Part shown: one piece after another, positions 1-6,250 of the stretch
Numbering within the stretch: the stretch's first letter is position 1
Layout of the letters: each line of letters starts with the position of its first letter
Assembly: GCA_050013395.1 (NCBI GenBank)
Contig: JBEKFI010000137.1
Coordinates: forward strand, 1-7,940
Source: JBEKZD01 sp050013395
Lineage (GTDB): Bacteria; Verrucomicrobiota; Verrucomicrobiia; Palsa-1439
Direction: 5' to 3'
Length of the DNA stretch: 7,940 nt
Notes under the pieces: model-generated
What the model was told of the DNA's origin: nothing
Databases searched by the model: none
The model's input: only the letters and a program-made list of their open reading frames with translations
Made by a program: the position numbers and the translations under genes

Positions 1-111
1 ACACCAACGCCGGTCGCGGCAAACGGCAACGCGGCGTCAAGCCGCCGCACTCCACAGTGGGAAGCGGGGCGTGGGCCTCACACAAGGTCCGTATTCTCCG
101 CGCTTCTGTGG
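1..111. other. Intergenic segment downstream of metF with a small hairpin
   Basis: No coding potential is visible in this edge segment. Positions 31-35 (GCGGC) and 41-45 (GCCGC) form a 5-bp stem around a 5-base loop, followed by a CCGCACTCCAC stretch. There is no T-tract on either strand, so it is not a convincing terminator for metF, which ends at 112. The G+C-rich hairpin resembles interspersed intergenic repeats I associate with Verrucomicrobiota genomes, but that comparison is from memory and cannot be tested here. Confidence 0.35.
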
Positions 112-1020
112 TTACTTCAACACACGTTCGCGGCGGAGAGTCTCGACGATCTGGCGGGAGGCTTTGCTTTTGTTGAGAGTGTAGAAGTGCAGGCCGTGGA
201 CGTTGTCGGCGAGAAGTTCCCGGCATTGGGCGGTGGCCCAGTTGACGCCGTATTGGATAACGGCGTCGGGGTTGTTGGCGATGGAATCCAGTTCGCGCTG
301 CATCTCGGCGGGGATGCTGGCGCCGCACATGGTAGTGAACTTTTTGATCTGCGCGGCATTGGTGACGGGCATGATGCCGGCGATGATCGGGACGGCGATG
401 CCGATGGCGCGGGCACGTTTGACGAAGTTGAAGAAATCCTCGTTGTCAAAGCAAAGCTGCGTGATGGCGAAGTCGGCGCCGGCGTCCACCTTCTCTTTCA
501 GATGTTGCAGATCCGTCTCGAAGTCGGGTGCTTCGGGATGTTTTTCAGGATAACCTGCGCAGCCGATGCTGAAGGTGTCGCCAAAGCGGGCGCGGATGTG
601 GCGGATGAGGTGCACGGCGTTCTTGAAGTTCGGAAACCAACCTTCGGGCGGTTCGGGTTGGCCCCGCTCGGATCGGGGCTGGCCGACGGGGCGGTCGCCG
701 CGCAGGGCGAGGACGTTTTCGATGCCGTTCAGCGCGAAGTTTTCCAGCACGTTGTTGATGTCCTGCAGCGTCTGCCCGACGCAGGTAAAATGGGCCATCG
801 TTTCCAGGCCGAATTGTTGTTTGATCTTGAGGGTGACCTCCAGCGTCCGCGCCCGGGTGCTGCCGCCGGCACCGTAGGTGCAGGAGGTGAACGAGGGGCG
901 CAGTTCGCGCAGACGTGAGAGCGTTTCCAGCAAATGGCTCATTGCCGCGTCGTCCTTGGGCGGATAGAACTCGAAGGAAATTGTTGGTCGCGTACTCTTG
1001 AGGATGTCGCGGATTTTCAT
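112..1020 (-). CDS. metF: 5,10-methylenetetrahydrofolate reductase
   Basis: The 302-residue product is a flavin-dependent TIM-barrel enzyme of the cytosol. It reduces 5,10-methylene-THF to 5-methyl-THF, the methyl donor for methionine synthesis. Family motifs occur in order: SFEFYPPK (about 15-22, with the catalytic Glu at 17, equivalent to Glu28 of E. coli MetF), FTSCTYGAGGS (44-54), MAHFTCVG (75-82), LALRGDRP (104-111, with the folate-contacting Asp), IGCAGYPEKHPEA (152-164), and TQLCFDNEDFF followed by PIIAGIMPV. Length is close to the E. coli enzyme (296 residues). A small Pro/Glu-rich insertion (about 113-127) follows the GDRP motif. The ATG at 1020 is favoured because an in-frame TGA lies only 27 bases upstream (1047-1045); no strong Shine-Dalgarno sequence precedes it. 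The gene diverges from mqnD. Confidence 0.96.
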   Translation of the reverse strand: MKIRDILKSTRPTISFEFYPPKDDAAMSHLLETLSRLRELRPSFTSCTYGAGGSTRARTLEVTLKIKQQFGLETMAHFTCVGQTLQDINNVLENFALNGIENVLALRGDRPVGQPRSERGQPEPPEGWFPNFKNAVHLIRHIRARFGDTFSIGCAGYPEKHPEAPDFETDLQHLKEKVDAGADFAITQLCFDNEDFFNFVKRARAIGIAVPIIAGIMPVTNAAQIKKFTTMCGASIPAEMQRELDSIANNPDAVIQYGVNWATAQCRELLADNVHGLHFYTLNKSKASRQIVETLRRERVLK

Positions 1021-1179
1021 GTCAGCGAAGACGCAGCGGCTGATTCAGTCGGGAGGGTTTGCTGGGTTTACGGTTCTTGTTCATGGATTCGGCGATTTTT
1101 GTTCGTGCAAACCGTGGCGTGCGCGCATAGAGTTAGCAACCGTTTGCGACTTTGGCAACCAATTTAGGAGACCGCGCTC
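1021..1179. promoter_or_regulatory. Divergent intergenic region between metF and mqnD
   Basis: This 159-base gap must carry the promoters for both divergent genes. I see no hexamer pair with good spacing that I would call a promoter on either strand. An AGGAG at about 1167-1171 is a well-placed Shine-Dalgarno sequence for mqnD. No SAM riboswitch or MetJ-like box was recognised on the metF side. Confidence 0.5.
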
Positions 1180-2016
1180 ATGGAGCCACGCGAGATTTGC
1201 ATCGGGCACAGCCCTGACCCGGATGACGCGTTCATGTTCTACGCGTTGACCCACGGCAAGATCGACACATGCGGACTGACTTTCACGGAAAAGATCGAGG
1301 ACATCGAAAGCCTCAATCACCGCGCCGTGGAGGGCGAACTGGAAGTAACGGCGTTGAGCGCCCATGCGTACGGCTACGTGATGGACAAGTACGCGCTGTT
1401 GCCCAACGGCGGAAGCTTCGGCGACCGTTGCGGGCCGATTGTCGTCGCGAGCCGGCCCATGGGTGTCGGTGAGCTGGCGGATTTGCGCATCGCGGTGCCG
1501 GGCACGATGACCAGCGCCTATCTGCTGTTAAAACTGCTGTTGATGAATTTCAGGTTTGAAGTTGTGCCGTTCGATCGCATCATGGACGCCGTGAAGAGCG
1601 GTGAAGCGGACGCCGGTCTGCTGATTCACGAAGGACAACTGACCTACCAGCAAATGGGTTTGCACAAGATCGTGGACTTGGGCGACTGGTGGCACGCGGA
1701 CACGGGGTTGCCCGTACCGTTGGGCGTCAATGCTGTTCGCAAAGATTTGGGGAAACAACTGATGCGCAAGATCGCGGACTTGCTGCACGAGAGCATTCAG
1801 TACGCGCAGACTCATCGTGAGGAAGCAGTCGCGCACGCGATGAAATACGGTCGCGGGATGGATGCCGCGATGACCGACCACTTCGTCGGGATGTACGTCA
1901 ATCCGTGGACGTCGAACATGGGTGAGAAAGGGCGCGAAGCGATTGCGCGCCTGCTGACTCGCGGTTACCACGCGGCGCTGTTGCCGCGCCCGGTACATCT
2001 GGAGTTCGTCGAGTAA
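1180..2016 (+). CDS. mqnD: 1,4-dihydroxy-6-naphthoate synthase (futalosine pathway)
   Basis: The 278-residue product matches the MqnA/MqnD family, which has a periplasmic-binding-protein-like two-lobed fold. MqnD converts cyclic de-hypoxanthine futalosine to 1,4-dihydroxy-6-naphthoate, an intermediate of menaquinone synthesis by the futalosine route. Visible motifs are GHSPDPDDAFMFYAL (9-23), DIESLN (41-46), EVTALSAHAY (55-64), GPIVVA (85-90), PGTMTSAYLLLKL (107-119), LLIHEGQLT (147-155, carrying the conserved His thought to be catalytic) and GLPVPLG (166-172). The GHSPDPDD start separates it from MqnA, which begins with a YLN-type motif. Length fits the roughly 270-290-residue family. An AGGAG sits about 9 bases before the ATG. 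The rest of the menaquinone genes are not in the window. Confidence 0.93.
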   Translation: MEPREICIGHSPDPDDAFMFYALTHGKIDTCGLTFTEKIEDIESLNHRAVEGELEVTALSAHAYGYVMDKYALLPNGGSFGDRCGPIVVASRPMGVGELADLRIAVPGTMTSAYLLLKLLLMNFRFEVVPFDRIMDAVKSGEADAGLLIHEGQLTYQQMGLHKIVDLGDWWHADTGLPVPLGVNAVRKDLGKQLMRKIADLLHESIQYAQTHREEAVAHAMKYGRGMDAAMTDHFVGMYVNPWTSNMGEKGREAIARLLTRGYHAALLPRPVHLEFVE

Positions 2017-2035
2017 TGGTGCTTGCAGGGTCAAC

Positions 2036-2040
2036 GAAGG
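2036..2040 (+). promoter_or_regulatory. Shine-Dalgarno sequence deciding the GTG start at 2050
   Basis: GAAGG at 2036-2040 lies 9 bases before the GTG at 2050. The longer reading frame could begin at a TTG at 2023, but nothing resembling a ribosome binding site precedes that codon. The GTG start also gives a normal signal peptide. Confidence 0.5.
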
Positions 2041-2049
2041 GCGCCACGC

Positions 2050-3297
2050 GTGAGACGTAGCTGGCGAATCCCATTCCGATGGCAGATGCTGTTGCCGTGG
2101 CTGATGGCAACGCGCGTCGCCTTTGCCGGATGGGAATTCACCCCTCCCGGCGATCCGAATCGGAACTGGGCCGCCAGCGTGACCTCGGGCGGCTCGTACG
2201 ACGACAACTTCAACAGCACGGAGATTAACCGTCAGGCCGGGTTACGCTATAGTTCGGATCTCGTGCTCCGCGCCAACATTCCGCTGGAACGGCTTTTCAT
2301 GGGTTTGACTTATGATTATGGAGTCCAGTATCCACGCGACCTCTACCTAGGAGGTGTGAACGAATCCCATAACGTCAATTTCTCCGCGAACTACACATTC
2401 AGTCCGCGTTTAACCTTGAGTCTCAACGAGAATTATGTCAGTTCCATTCAACCGCAGCTCGTGCAAACGCAAGCCGGTGTGCCGATCACGGTCGTGCAAG
2501 CGGGAGACTACGTTTACGACAATGTGGGGGGCAATTTAAGCTACGCCTTGACGCCGCGCTGGAGCCTTGGTCTCAATGGCAATTGGGACATCTGGAGATA
2601 TGCGGTGTCGGTCGTCGCCAGTAACAACGACCGTGAGGATTATCAGATGACGCTGTCCGCGCTCTACATGTTGGACCAGCGCACCACTGCCGGGATCAAC
2701 TACCAGTACGGACAAAACGTTTTTACCTACCCCGGCACCAACAACGCCCTGAACGCGCAGTGGCACACGGCGTATCTGTCGGTCGTGCGGAGATTCAATC
2801 CGCGTTTGTCCCTGCAATTAAACGGCGGTTACACGATCCGCGAGTCTGAGGACGGCAGCATGGGCACCGCCCCATCGGGGTCTGGATCACTCGCTTACAA
2901 CTACGGTCCGGGCAGCACCATCTCGCTGATCCTCGGTCACACGTTGACCGAGGGCAGCACCGCCGGATTGGGGTTCACTCGCCAGTTCAACGCTTCGGAA
3001 AACACAAGCGTGGCCTTCCAAATCAACCATCGACTCACGGCGCGGCTGCGCACTATGGTTGACGCGTCGTATGTCTTCAGTACGTTCTTGATTCCGGTAT
3101 CTGTGTCCTCTCTCAGTGGGCAGGACGAATCACTCACCGGCCACATCGGCGTCAGCTATGCGTTTAGAGACTGGCTGTCGGTCGGTCTGGATTACTACTA
3201 TACGCGTTATACCCAGTCGATATCAGGCATACCAGGTATCCCCAACTTTACTTTCGATCGCAATCAGGTCAGCCTAGGGCTGAGTCTGACCTACTAA
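2050..3297 (+). CDS. Outer-membrane beta-barrel protein (BBP2-like)
   Basis: From the GTG at 2050 the product is 415 residues. Residues 1-26 look like a signal peptide: basic start (RRSWRIPFRW), hydrophobic core (MLLPWLM), possible cleavage after AFA. The mature part starts GWEFTPPGDPNRNW and continues with alternating hydrophobic/polar strands rich in Tyr, Asn and Ser separated by short turns, as in SGGSYDDNFNS and LTPRWSLGLNGNWD. This pattern continues to the end, where the chain closes with LGLSLTY; a terminal aromatic residue is typical of barrels recognised by BamA. The style matches the putative beta-barrel porin 2 group common in Verrucomicrobiota and often found with exopolysaccharide or exosortase genes, none of which is visible here. 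It starts 33 bases after mqnD, so co-transcription is possible. Substrate is unknown. Confidence 0.8.
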   Translation: MRRSWRIPFRWQMLLPWLMATRVAFAGWEFTPPGDPNRNWAASVTSGGSYDDNFNSTEINRQAGLRYSSDLVLRANIPLERLFMGLTYDYGVQYPRDLYLGGVNESHNVNFSANYTFSPRLTLSLNENYVSSIQPQLVQTQAGVPITVVQAGDYVYDNVGGNLSYALTPRWSLGLNGNWDIWRYAVSVVASNNDREDYQMTLSALYMLDQRTTAGINYQYGQNVFTYPGTNNALNAQWHTAYLSVVRRFNPRLSLQLNGGYTIRESEDGSMGTAPSGSGSLAYNYGPGSTISLILGHTLTEGSTAGLGFTRQFNASENTSVAFQINHRLTARLRTMVDASYVFSTFLIPVSVSSLSGQDESLTGHIGVSYAFRDWLSVGLDYYYTRYTQSISGIPGIPNFTFDRNQVSLGLSLTY

Positions 3298-3352
3298 GAC
3301 CGACTGATGCTACGATTACTCTCCCAATTTTCATCTGACGGCTAAACATAAA

Positions 3353-3423
3353 GCAGTGTATCCGCCCTGCTGCGAGAAGGCAAGGCTGCAGAAGAGGGCT
3401 GGCCGGCATGGCGGATACACTGC
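3353..3423. repeat. 71-base element with 14-bp perfect terminal inverted repeats
   Basis: GCAGTGTATCCGCC at 3353-3366 is the exact reverse complement of 3410-3423. Pairing continues inward after one mismatch (3368-3372 with 3404-3408, including one G-T wobble), giving a stem of about 19 pairs with a loop of about 31 bases. There is no T-tract, so it is not an intrinsic terminator. It may be an interspersed palindromic repeat or a small non-autonomous element. It adjoins the decayed mnmA fragment on its right. Confidence 0.7.
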
Positions 3424-3450
3424 AGTTGGACTGAGCCGCTTTGTGCGGAC

Positions 3451-3570
3451 CAAGTCGTCGCAATAGAAGACCGCTGCCTGACCAGGCGTGACGGCGCGCT
3501 GCGGTTCGTGCGTGCGGACGCGGATGTTCATTGTCGCTACCTTCCGCGCTTCTACCACAACGTTCACATC
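3451..3570 (-). pseudogene. mnmA: Decayed C-terminal fragment of tRNA 2-thiouridylase MnmA
   Basis: On the minus strand, 3507-3463 encodes EPQRAVTPGQAAVFY. This matches the C-terminal signature of MnmA (family form roughly EPxRAVTPGQxAVFYdGdxxLGGGxI). The upstream stretch RVRTH fits the preceding beta-strand, and CDDLV follows where a DGD-type turn is expected. After about 3451 the similarity stops and the usual LGGG-I ending is absent; upstream of about 3570 nothing else of MnmA is recognisable. MnmA thiolates U34 of certain tRNAs and normally has about 350-400 residues, so this is only a relic. It lies between an inverted-repeat element and a 22-base palindrome, with no start signal. A functional copy presumably exists elsewhere in the genome. 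Confidence 0.68.
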
Positions 3571-3598
3571 CGGGGCGAGTTCCTTCTCGGTACCGGAG

Positions 3599-3620
3599 TT
3601 ATGGATAGCGCTATCCATAA
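3599..3620. promoter_or_regulatory. Perfect 22-base palindrome, possible LacI-family operator
   Basis: Every base from 3599 to 3620 pairs with its partner, with no spacer. The half-site is TTATGGATAGC and the centre is AGCGCT, with a CG step on the dyad. Operators of LacI/GalR-family repressors are typically 14-22-base palindromes with a central CG, so a repressor site for the secreted sugar-isomerase-like gene starting at 3768 is plausible. It lies 147 bases before that start, and no convincing promoter was found between them. A repeat-element end is the main alternative. Confidence 0.5.
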
Positions 3621-3767
3621 TCCGCGCACCTTCAAAACCCGCTCGCTCTCTCCTGCCCGACGTGCCACAAGTTTCTCCAGGCGAGCGAAGTCGACTGATG
3701 CAGGTTGATTACGTTTTGACTCTTGACTTCGCCATCTTTTTTCTCAACCATACCTCGCAGGCACCCC

Positions 3768-4634
3768 GTGAAAATCTCTCACGTCGCCGCTTTGGTTCTG
3801 AATCTATCTTGTGCGTGGGCGTCCCCCGTCGAACAGGGCCAGTCACTCGCGTCCCCGATACGCATCGACCACGATGGTCTCAAGAAGCTCTCCTGGCAGC
3901 TTTCGTGTCAGGCATCGACATTCCATGAACTCACGGTCATCGAAATGATCGACCTCCTTCATGTGAACGATTTTCATCACATCGAGCTGTCACCCGGCCA
4001 GGTGCTTTCGCCGGACCACAAAGACGTCAAGGCCGGCCACGGCATGGCTCCTGAGTATATCGACGCGCTGAATGCGAAGTTGAAGCAGGTCCGCATGGAC
4101 ATTGTCAGCTACAGCGTCGCGGAACTCGGCAATGACGAGGCCGAGGCCCGCAAGGTCTTCGAGTTCGGCAAGGCGCTCAAACTGAAGAATATCGTCTGCA
4201 CACCTTCCAAGGATTCGCTGGAAATGCTCGACAAACTCGCGACCGAGTACAGGATCAACGTCGCCATCCTCAATCAGCCGCAATCGTCCCAATACTCGGA
4301 CTGCGATGCGCTTCTGAAGGCCATCGAAGGCCGCACCAATCGCATCGGCGTTTGCGCCGACATCGCCGAATGGCGCCGCTCCGGCCTCAACCCCGTGGAG
4401 TGCACCAAGAAGCTAAACGGCCACGTCGTCGTAGTCCGCCTCAAGGATGTTAATGGTCAGAAGCAAGCCGCCGACGTTGCAGACGTTCTGAAAGAGCTTA
4501 AGGACCAGAACTTCAAGGGAGTTTTCTGCGTCCAGACCGGGCGCGGCAGCGGACAGGAATTGATCAAGAATCTCGCGGCGGTGGTCAATGGCTTCTCCGA
4601 TGTGGTGACCAAGCTTGCGGCAGGAGGCGAGTGA
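3768..4634 (+). CDS. Secreted TIM-barrel protein, sugar phosphate isomerase/epimerase family, probably degenerate active site
   Basis: From the GTG at 3768 the product is 288 residues. Residues 1-18 (KISHVAALVLNLSCAWA) form a plausible signal peptide cut before SPVEQ, so the protein should be exported. A longer frame from a TTG at 3723 would hide this signal. The body resembles the xylose-isomerase-like TIM-barrel family (AP_endonuc_2): HHIELSPG (71-78, Glu73), an Ala/Lys-rich helix with EARKVFEFGKAL, KNIVCT, VAILNQP (165-171), GVCADIAEW (194-202), RSGLNPVECTKKLNG (204-218) and VVRLKDVN (222-229). Relatives usually read HNH or similar, CADTGHW and LHxKD in the last positions. Here those histidines are replaced (NQ, AE and R), so it may bind a sugar or act as a scaffold without metal-dependent catalysis. 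Substrate unknown. It is followed by another secreted protein gene. Confidence 0.8.
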   Translation: MKISHVAALVLNLSCAWASPVEQGQSLASPIRIDHDGLKKLSWQLSCQASTFHELTVIEMIDLLHVNDFHHIELSPGQVLSPDHKDVKAGHGMAPEYIDALNAKLKQVRMDIVSYSVAELGNDEAEARKVFEFGKALKLKNIVCTPSKDSLEMLDKLATEYRINVAILNQPQSSQYSDCDALLKAIEGRTNRIGVCADIAEWRRSGLNPVECTKKLNGHVVVVRLKDVNGQKQAADVADVLKELKDQNFKGVFCVQTGRGSGQELIKNLAAVVNGFSDVVTKLAAGGE

Positions 4635-4667
4635 TGAGCGTTTTGTCGAATAGCATTTAACAGATGA

Positions 4668-4728
4668 TTGGAGGGCCACGCTTTGTCTTGGCGCGATCGC
4701 ACGGACGCGACGGAGCGCGTCCCTCCAA
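4668..4728. repeat. 61-base imperfect hairpin repeat
   Basis: TTGGAGGG at 4668-4675 is the exact reverse complement of 4721-4728. Inside it, 4679-4687 pairs with 4709-4717 (including two G-T wobbles), making a long imperfect hairpin. No T-run follows. It fills the 155-base gap between two secreted-protein genes. Its G+C-rich CGCGACGGAGCGCGTCCC arm looks like dispersed intergenic repeats of Verrucomicrobiota, as far as I recall; copy number cannot be judged from one window. Confidence 0.6.
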
Positions 4729-4789
4729 AGATGACAATTGCACGTCGCGAGGGGCGGCGTGCGGTTCGGTTCAACCAAGAGGAGACAAC

Positions 4790-5206
4790 ATGATGAGCTA
4801 CGGCAAACTGACGGTGGTACTGGCGTTCACGCTGGCGTTGATGGGCTCGGCGCGCGCAGCGGATATCACGGGCAAATGGACGACGCAGTTCGACAGCCCG
4901 GTCGGCGTGCAGAAGTACACATATGATTTCAAGGTCGATGGCGAGAAGCTCACCGGCAAGGCGATGGGCGATGTGGGCGGGGAAAAACGGGAGTCGGAGA
5001 TCAAAGAAGGCAAGGTGACTTCGAACGAGGTCTCGTTCGTCGAGATGCTCAAGTTCCAGGATCAGGATATCCGGATCGAGTACAAGGGCAAAATCTCCGG
5101 CGACGAAATCAAGTTCACGCGCCAGGTCGGCGACTTTGCCACGGAGGAAATCGTCGCGAAGCGAGTAAAGAAATCGGATCAGAAGCCTTCTGCCGCCAAG
5201 CCCTAG
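4790..5206 (+). CDS. Small secreted beta-rich protein of unknown function
   Basis: The product has 138 residues. Residues 1-23 form a clear signal peptide (MMSYGKLTVV, then a hydrophobic core, then GSARA) with cleavage before ADITGKW. The mature domain is a run of short beta-strands with Lys/Glu/Asp-rich turns: ITGKWTTQFDS, QKYTYDFKVDGEKLTGKA, ESEIKEGKVTSNEVSFVE, DIRIEYKGKISGDEIKFTRQVG, EEIVAKRVKK. The repeated 'G-x-I/L-T-G-K' and 'G-D-E-I-K-F' turns suggest a small lipocalin-like barrel or sandwich. Similar short exported proteins occur in Verrucomicrobiota, Planctomycetes and Acidobacteria without a known role. A strong AGAGGAG (4778-4784) precedes two adjacent ATG codons (4790 and 4793); the second has slightly better spacing. 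The charged tail KKSDQKPSAAKP is probably flexible. No catalytic motif is visible. Confidence 0.85.
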   Translation: MMSYGKLTVVLAFTLALMGSARAADITGKWTTQFDSPVGVQKYTYDFKVDGEKLTGKAMGDVGGEKRESEIKEGKVTSNEVSFVEMLKFQDQDIRIEYKGKISGDEIKFTRQVGDFATEEIVAKRVKKSDQKPSAAKP

Positions 5207-5547
5207 GAGAATGCTCGTCGGTCAGCAGACGAACTTCACCACATTCGATAGCATATTTCACAAATTCACGCGGCCTGAGCACCGAACTGACGGTCAATGA
5301 CTCACTCAGCCGTCGACATGGTCTCCGCCGTGGGCCGGCGCGACAGGCCGCCTGCGCGCCATAGCTTCCGGCCGCCGCAGCCAATGCTGCTTCCGCCTTC
5401 GCGTGAGTGCCGTAGCTCCCGCCTGCGCGAAGCCCGCTTCGGCGGGCGAAGGCAGGTCGGCGGAGGCACTTGGCGGAGGAGGCTCGGCGGCGGCGCGAAT
5501 GTCGCTCTCACCGGTTGAAGCTGGTTTTGTCAGGTGCTCTTACGAGG
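5207..5547. other. Gene-free, G+C-rich intergenic region
   Basis: No reading frame here looks like a protein. From about 5330 the sequence is strongly G+C-rich and repetitive. It contains two loosely related units (GCGCGCCATAGCTTCCGGCC at 5355-5374 and GAGTGCCGTAGCTCCCGCCT at 5405-5424) and several GGCGGAGG-type motifs (5459-5493). It probably consists of accumulated intergenic repeat elements between the secreted-protein gene and the pectinase relic. No terminator with a T-tract was found. Confidence 0.5.
5421..5457. repeat. Two-tier hairpin with a TTCG tetraloop
   Basis: GCCCGC (5432-5437) and GCGGGC (5442-5447) form a perfect 6-bp stem closed by TTCG (5438-5441), an exceptionally stable loop type in RNA. 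An outer stem pairs 5422-5426 (CCTGC) with 5452-5456 (GCAGG) across a small internal loop. There is no T-tract, so it is more like an interspersed hairpin repeat than a classical terminator. Confidence 0.6.
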
Positions 5548-6232
5548 TTACTTGTTTGCGTTGCTTCGCGAGGTATTGATCTCGGCGTAGCTGGCAGTCA
5601 ACGCGTTGCCCTGCTTCTGGTTGATCTGCACCTTCCGCAATTCAACGCCCTTGGCGTCCTGGATGATCATTCCATTGTCCGCGGCAATCCGGACGTTAAT
5701 CGAGGACGACGTTCGAGACCGGCATTTCTGGAAGGCCAACGATGTCGCCGGCTGTTTTTGCTCCGACGGCGGTGACATTGATGATGCGGACATCGCGCAC
5801 GATGGGCGTGGTGGCGGTGATGGGTTTGGCCTTTCTGTTCGCCGCGCCGCTCTTGTCGAAGTAATACATGTTGATCGTGATGGGTGTGCCGACGTTTTTC
5901 ATGGTGATGTCGCCGTAGGTGACGTGTTCGACGACGGCGCCGCGGTCGCGCGCCGACTTGATGCGGATCCCGTTGGTCGTGTCCTCGAACGTGCACCTCT
6001 GCACGGTGATATTGCGGATGCCGCTGCCCAGATTGCTGCCCACCGACACCCCGTGCCCGTGCTTGAACGTGCAGTCCGTCACCAGCACGTTCTCCAGCGG
6101 CGGAGCGCCTCGGCTGGACTTGAACGCGACGTTGTCGTCCCCGACGTCGATGAAGCAGCGACGAATCAAAACGTTGCGGCTGTTGGAAGGATCGATCGCG
6201 TCGGTGTTGGGCGAGTCGGGCGGCGCAATGAA
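5548..6232 (-). pseudogene. Truncated and frameshifted family 28 glycoside hydrolase (polygalacturonase-like)
   Basis: About 227 codons of the C-terminal part of a right-handed beta-helix pectinase are readable. The four GH28 signatures are all present: SPNTD (about 6214-6200), VGDDNVAF with the catalytic Asp pair, GHGVSVGS, and NGIRIKS. The reading begins near 6232 (IAPPDSPNTDAID) and runs as one frame to GLPEMPVSNVVLD, where TAA stops it at 5698-5696. Removing one T at 5698/5699 restores the frame as NVRIAADNGMIIQDAKGVELRKV and continues to a TAA at 5550-5548. The first half of the enzyme (normally some 200 or more residues, including the signal peptide) is missing, and an inverted-repeat element starts about 20 bases beyond the break. 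GH28 enzymes cleave galacturonan or rhamnogalacturonan, usually outside the cytoplasm. This copy should be non-functional unless the single-base insertion is a sequencing error, and even then it lacks its 5' part. Confidence 0.85.
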
Positions 6233-6250
6233 CCACCTGAAACGTCCGGC

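Noticed and set aside
31..45. Intrinsic terminator for metF
   Set aside because: The hairpin is only 5 bp and is not followed by a T-tract in the metF direction.
187..918. 243-codon plus-strand open frame
   Set aside because: It lies wholly antisense to metF, which has strong family motifs; the frame is open because of codon bias in a G+C-rich gene.
1528..2034. 168-codon minus-strand frame over mqnD
   Set aside because: It is antisense to a well-supported mqnD and has no recognisable motif or start signal.
3716..3754. Possible promoter (two TTGACT hexamers) before the isomerase-like gene
   Set aside because: No acceptable -10 hexamer occurs at 16-18 bases from either copy.
3488..3928. 146-codon plus-strand frame overlapping the isomerase gene start
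   Set aside because: It runs antisense to the MnmA signature and then out of frame into the isomerase-like gene; its Arg/Ser-rich composition is typical of a chance frame.
5206..5300. Minus-strand stretch reading EFVKYAIECGEVRLLTDEHS
   Set aside because: It looks faintly protein-like, but has no family match I recognise, no supported start and no context, so it is most likely chance.
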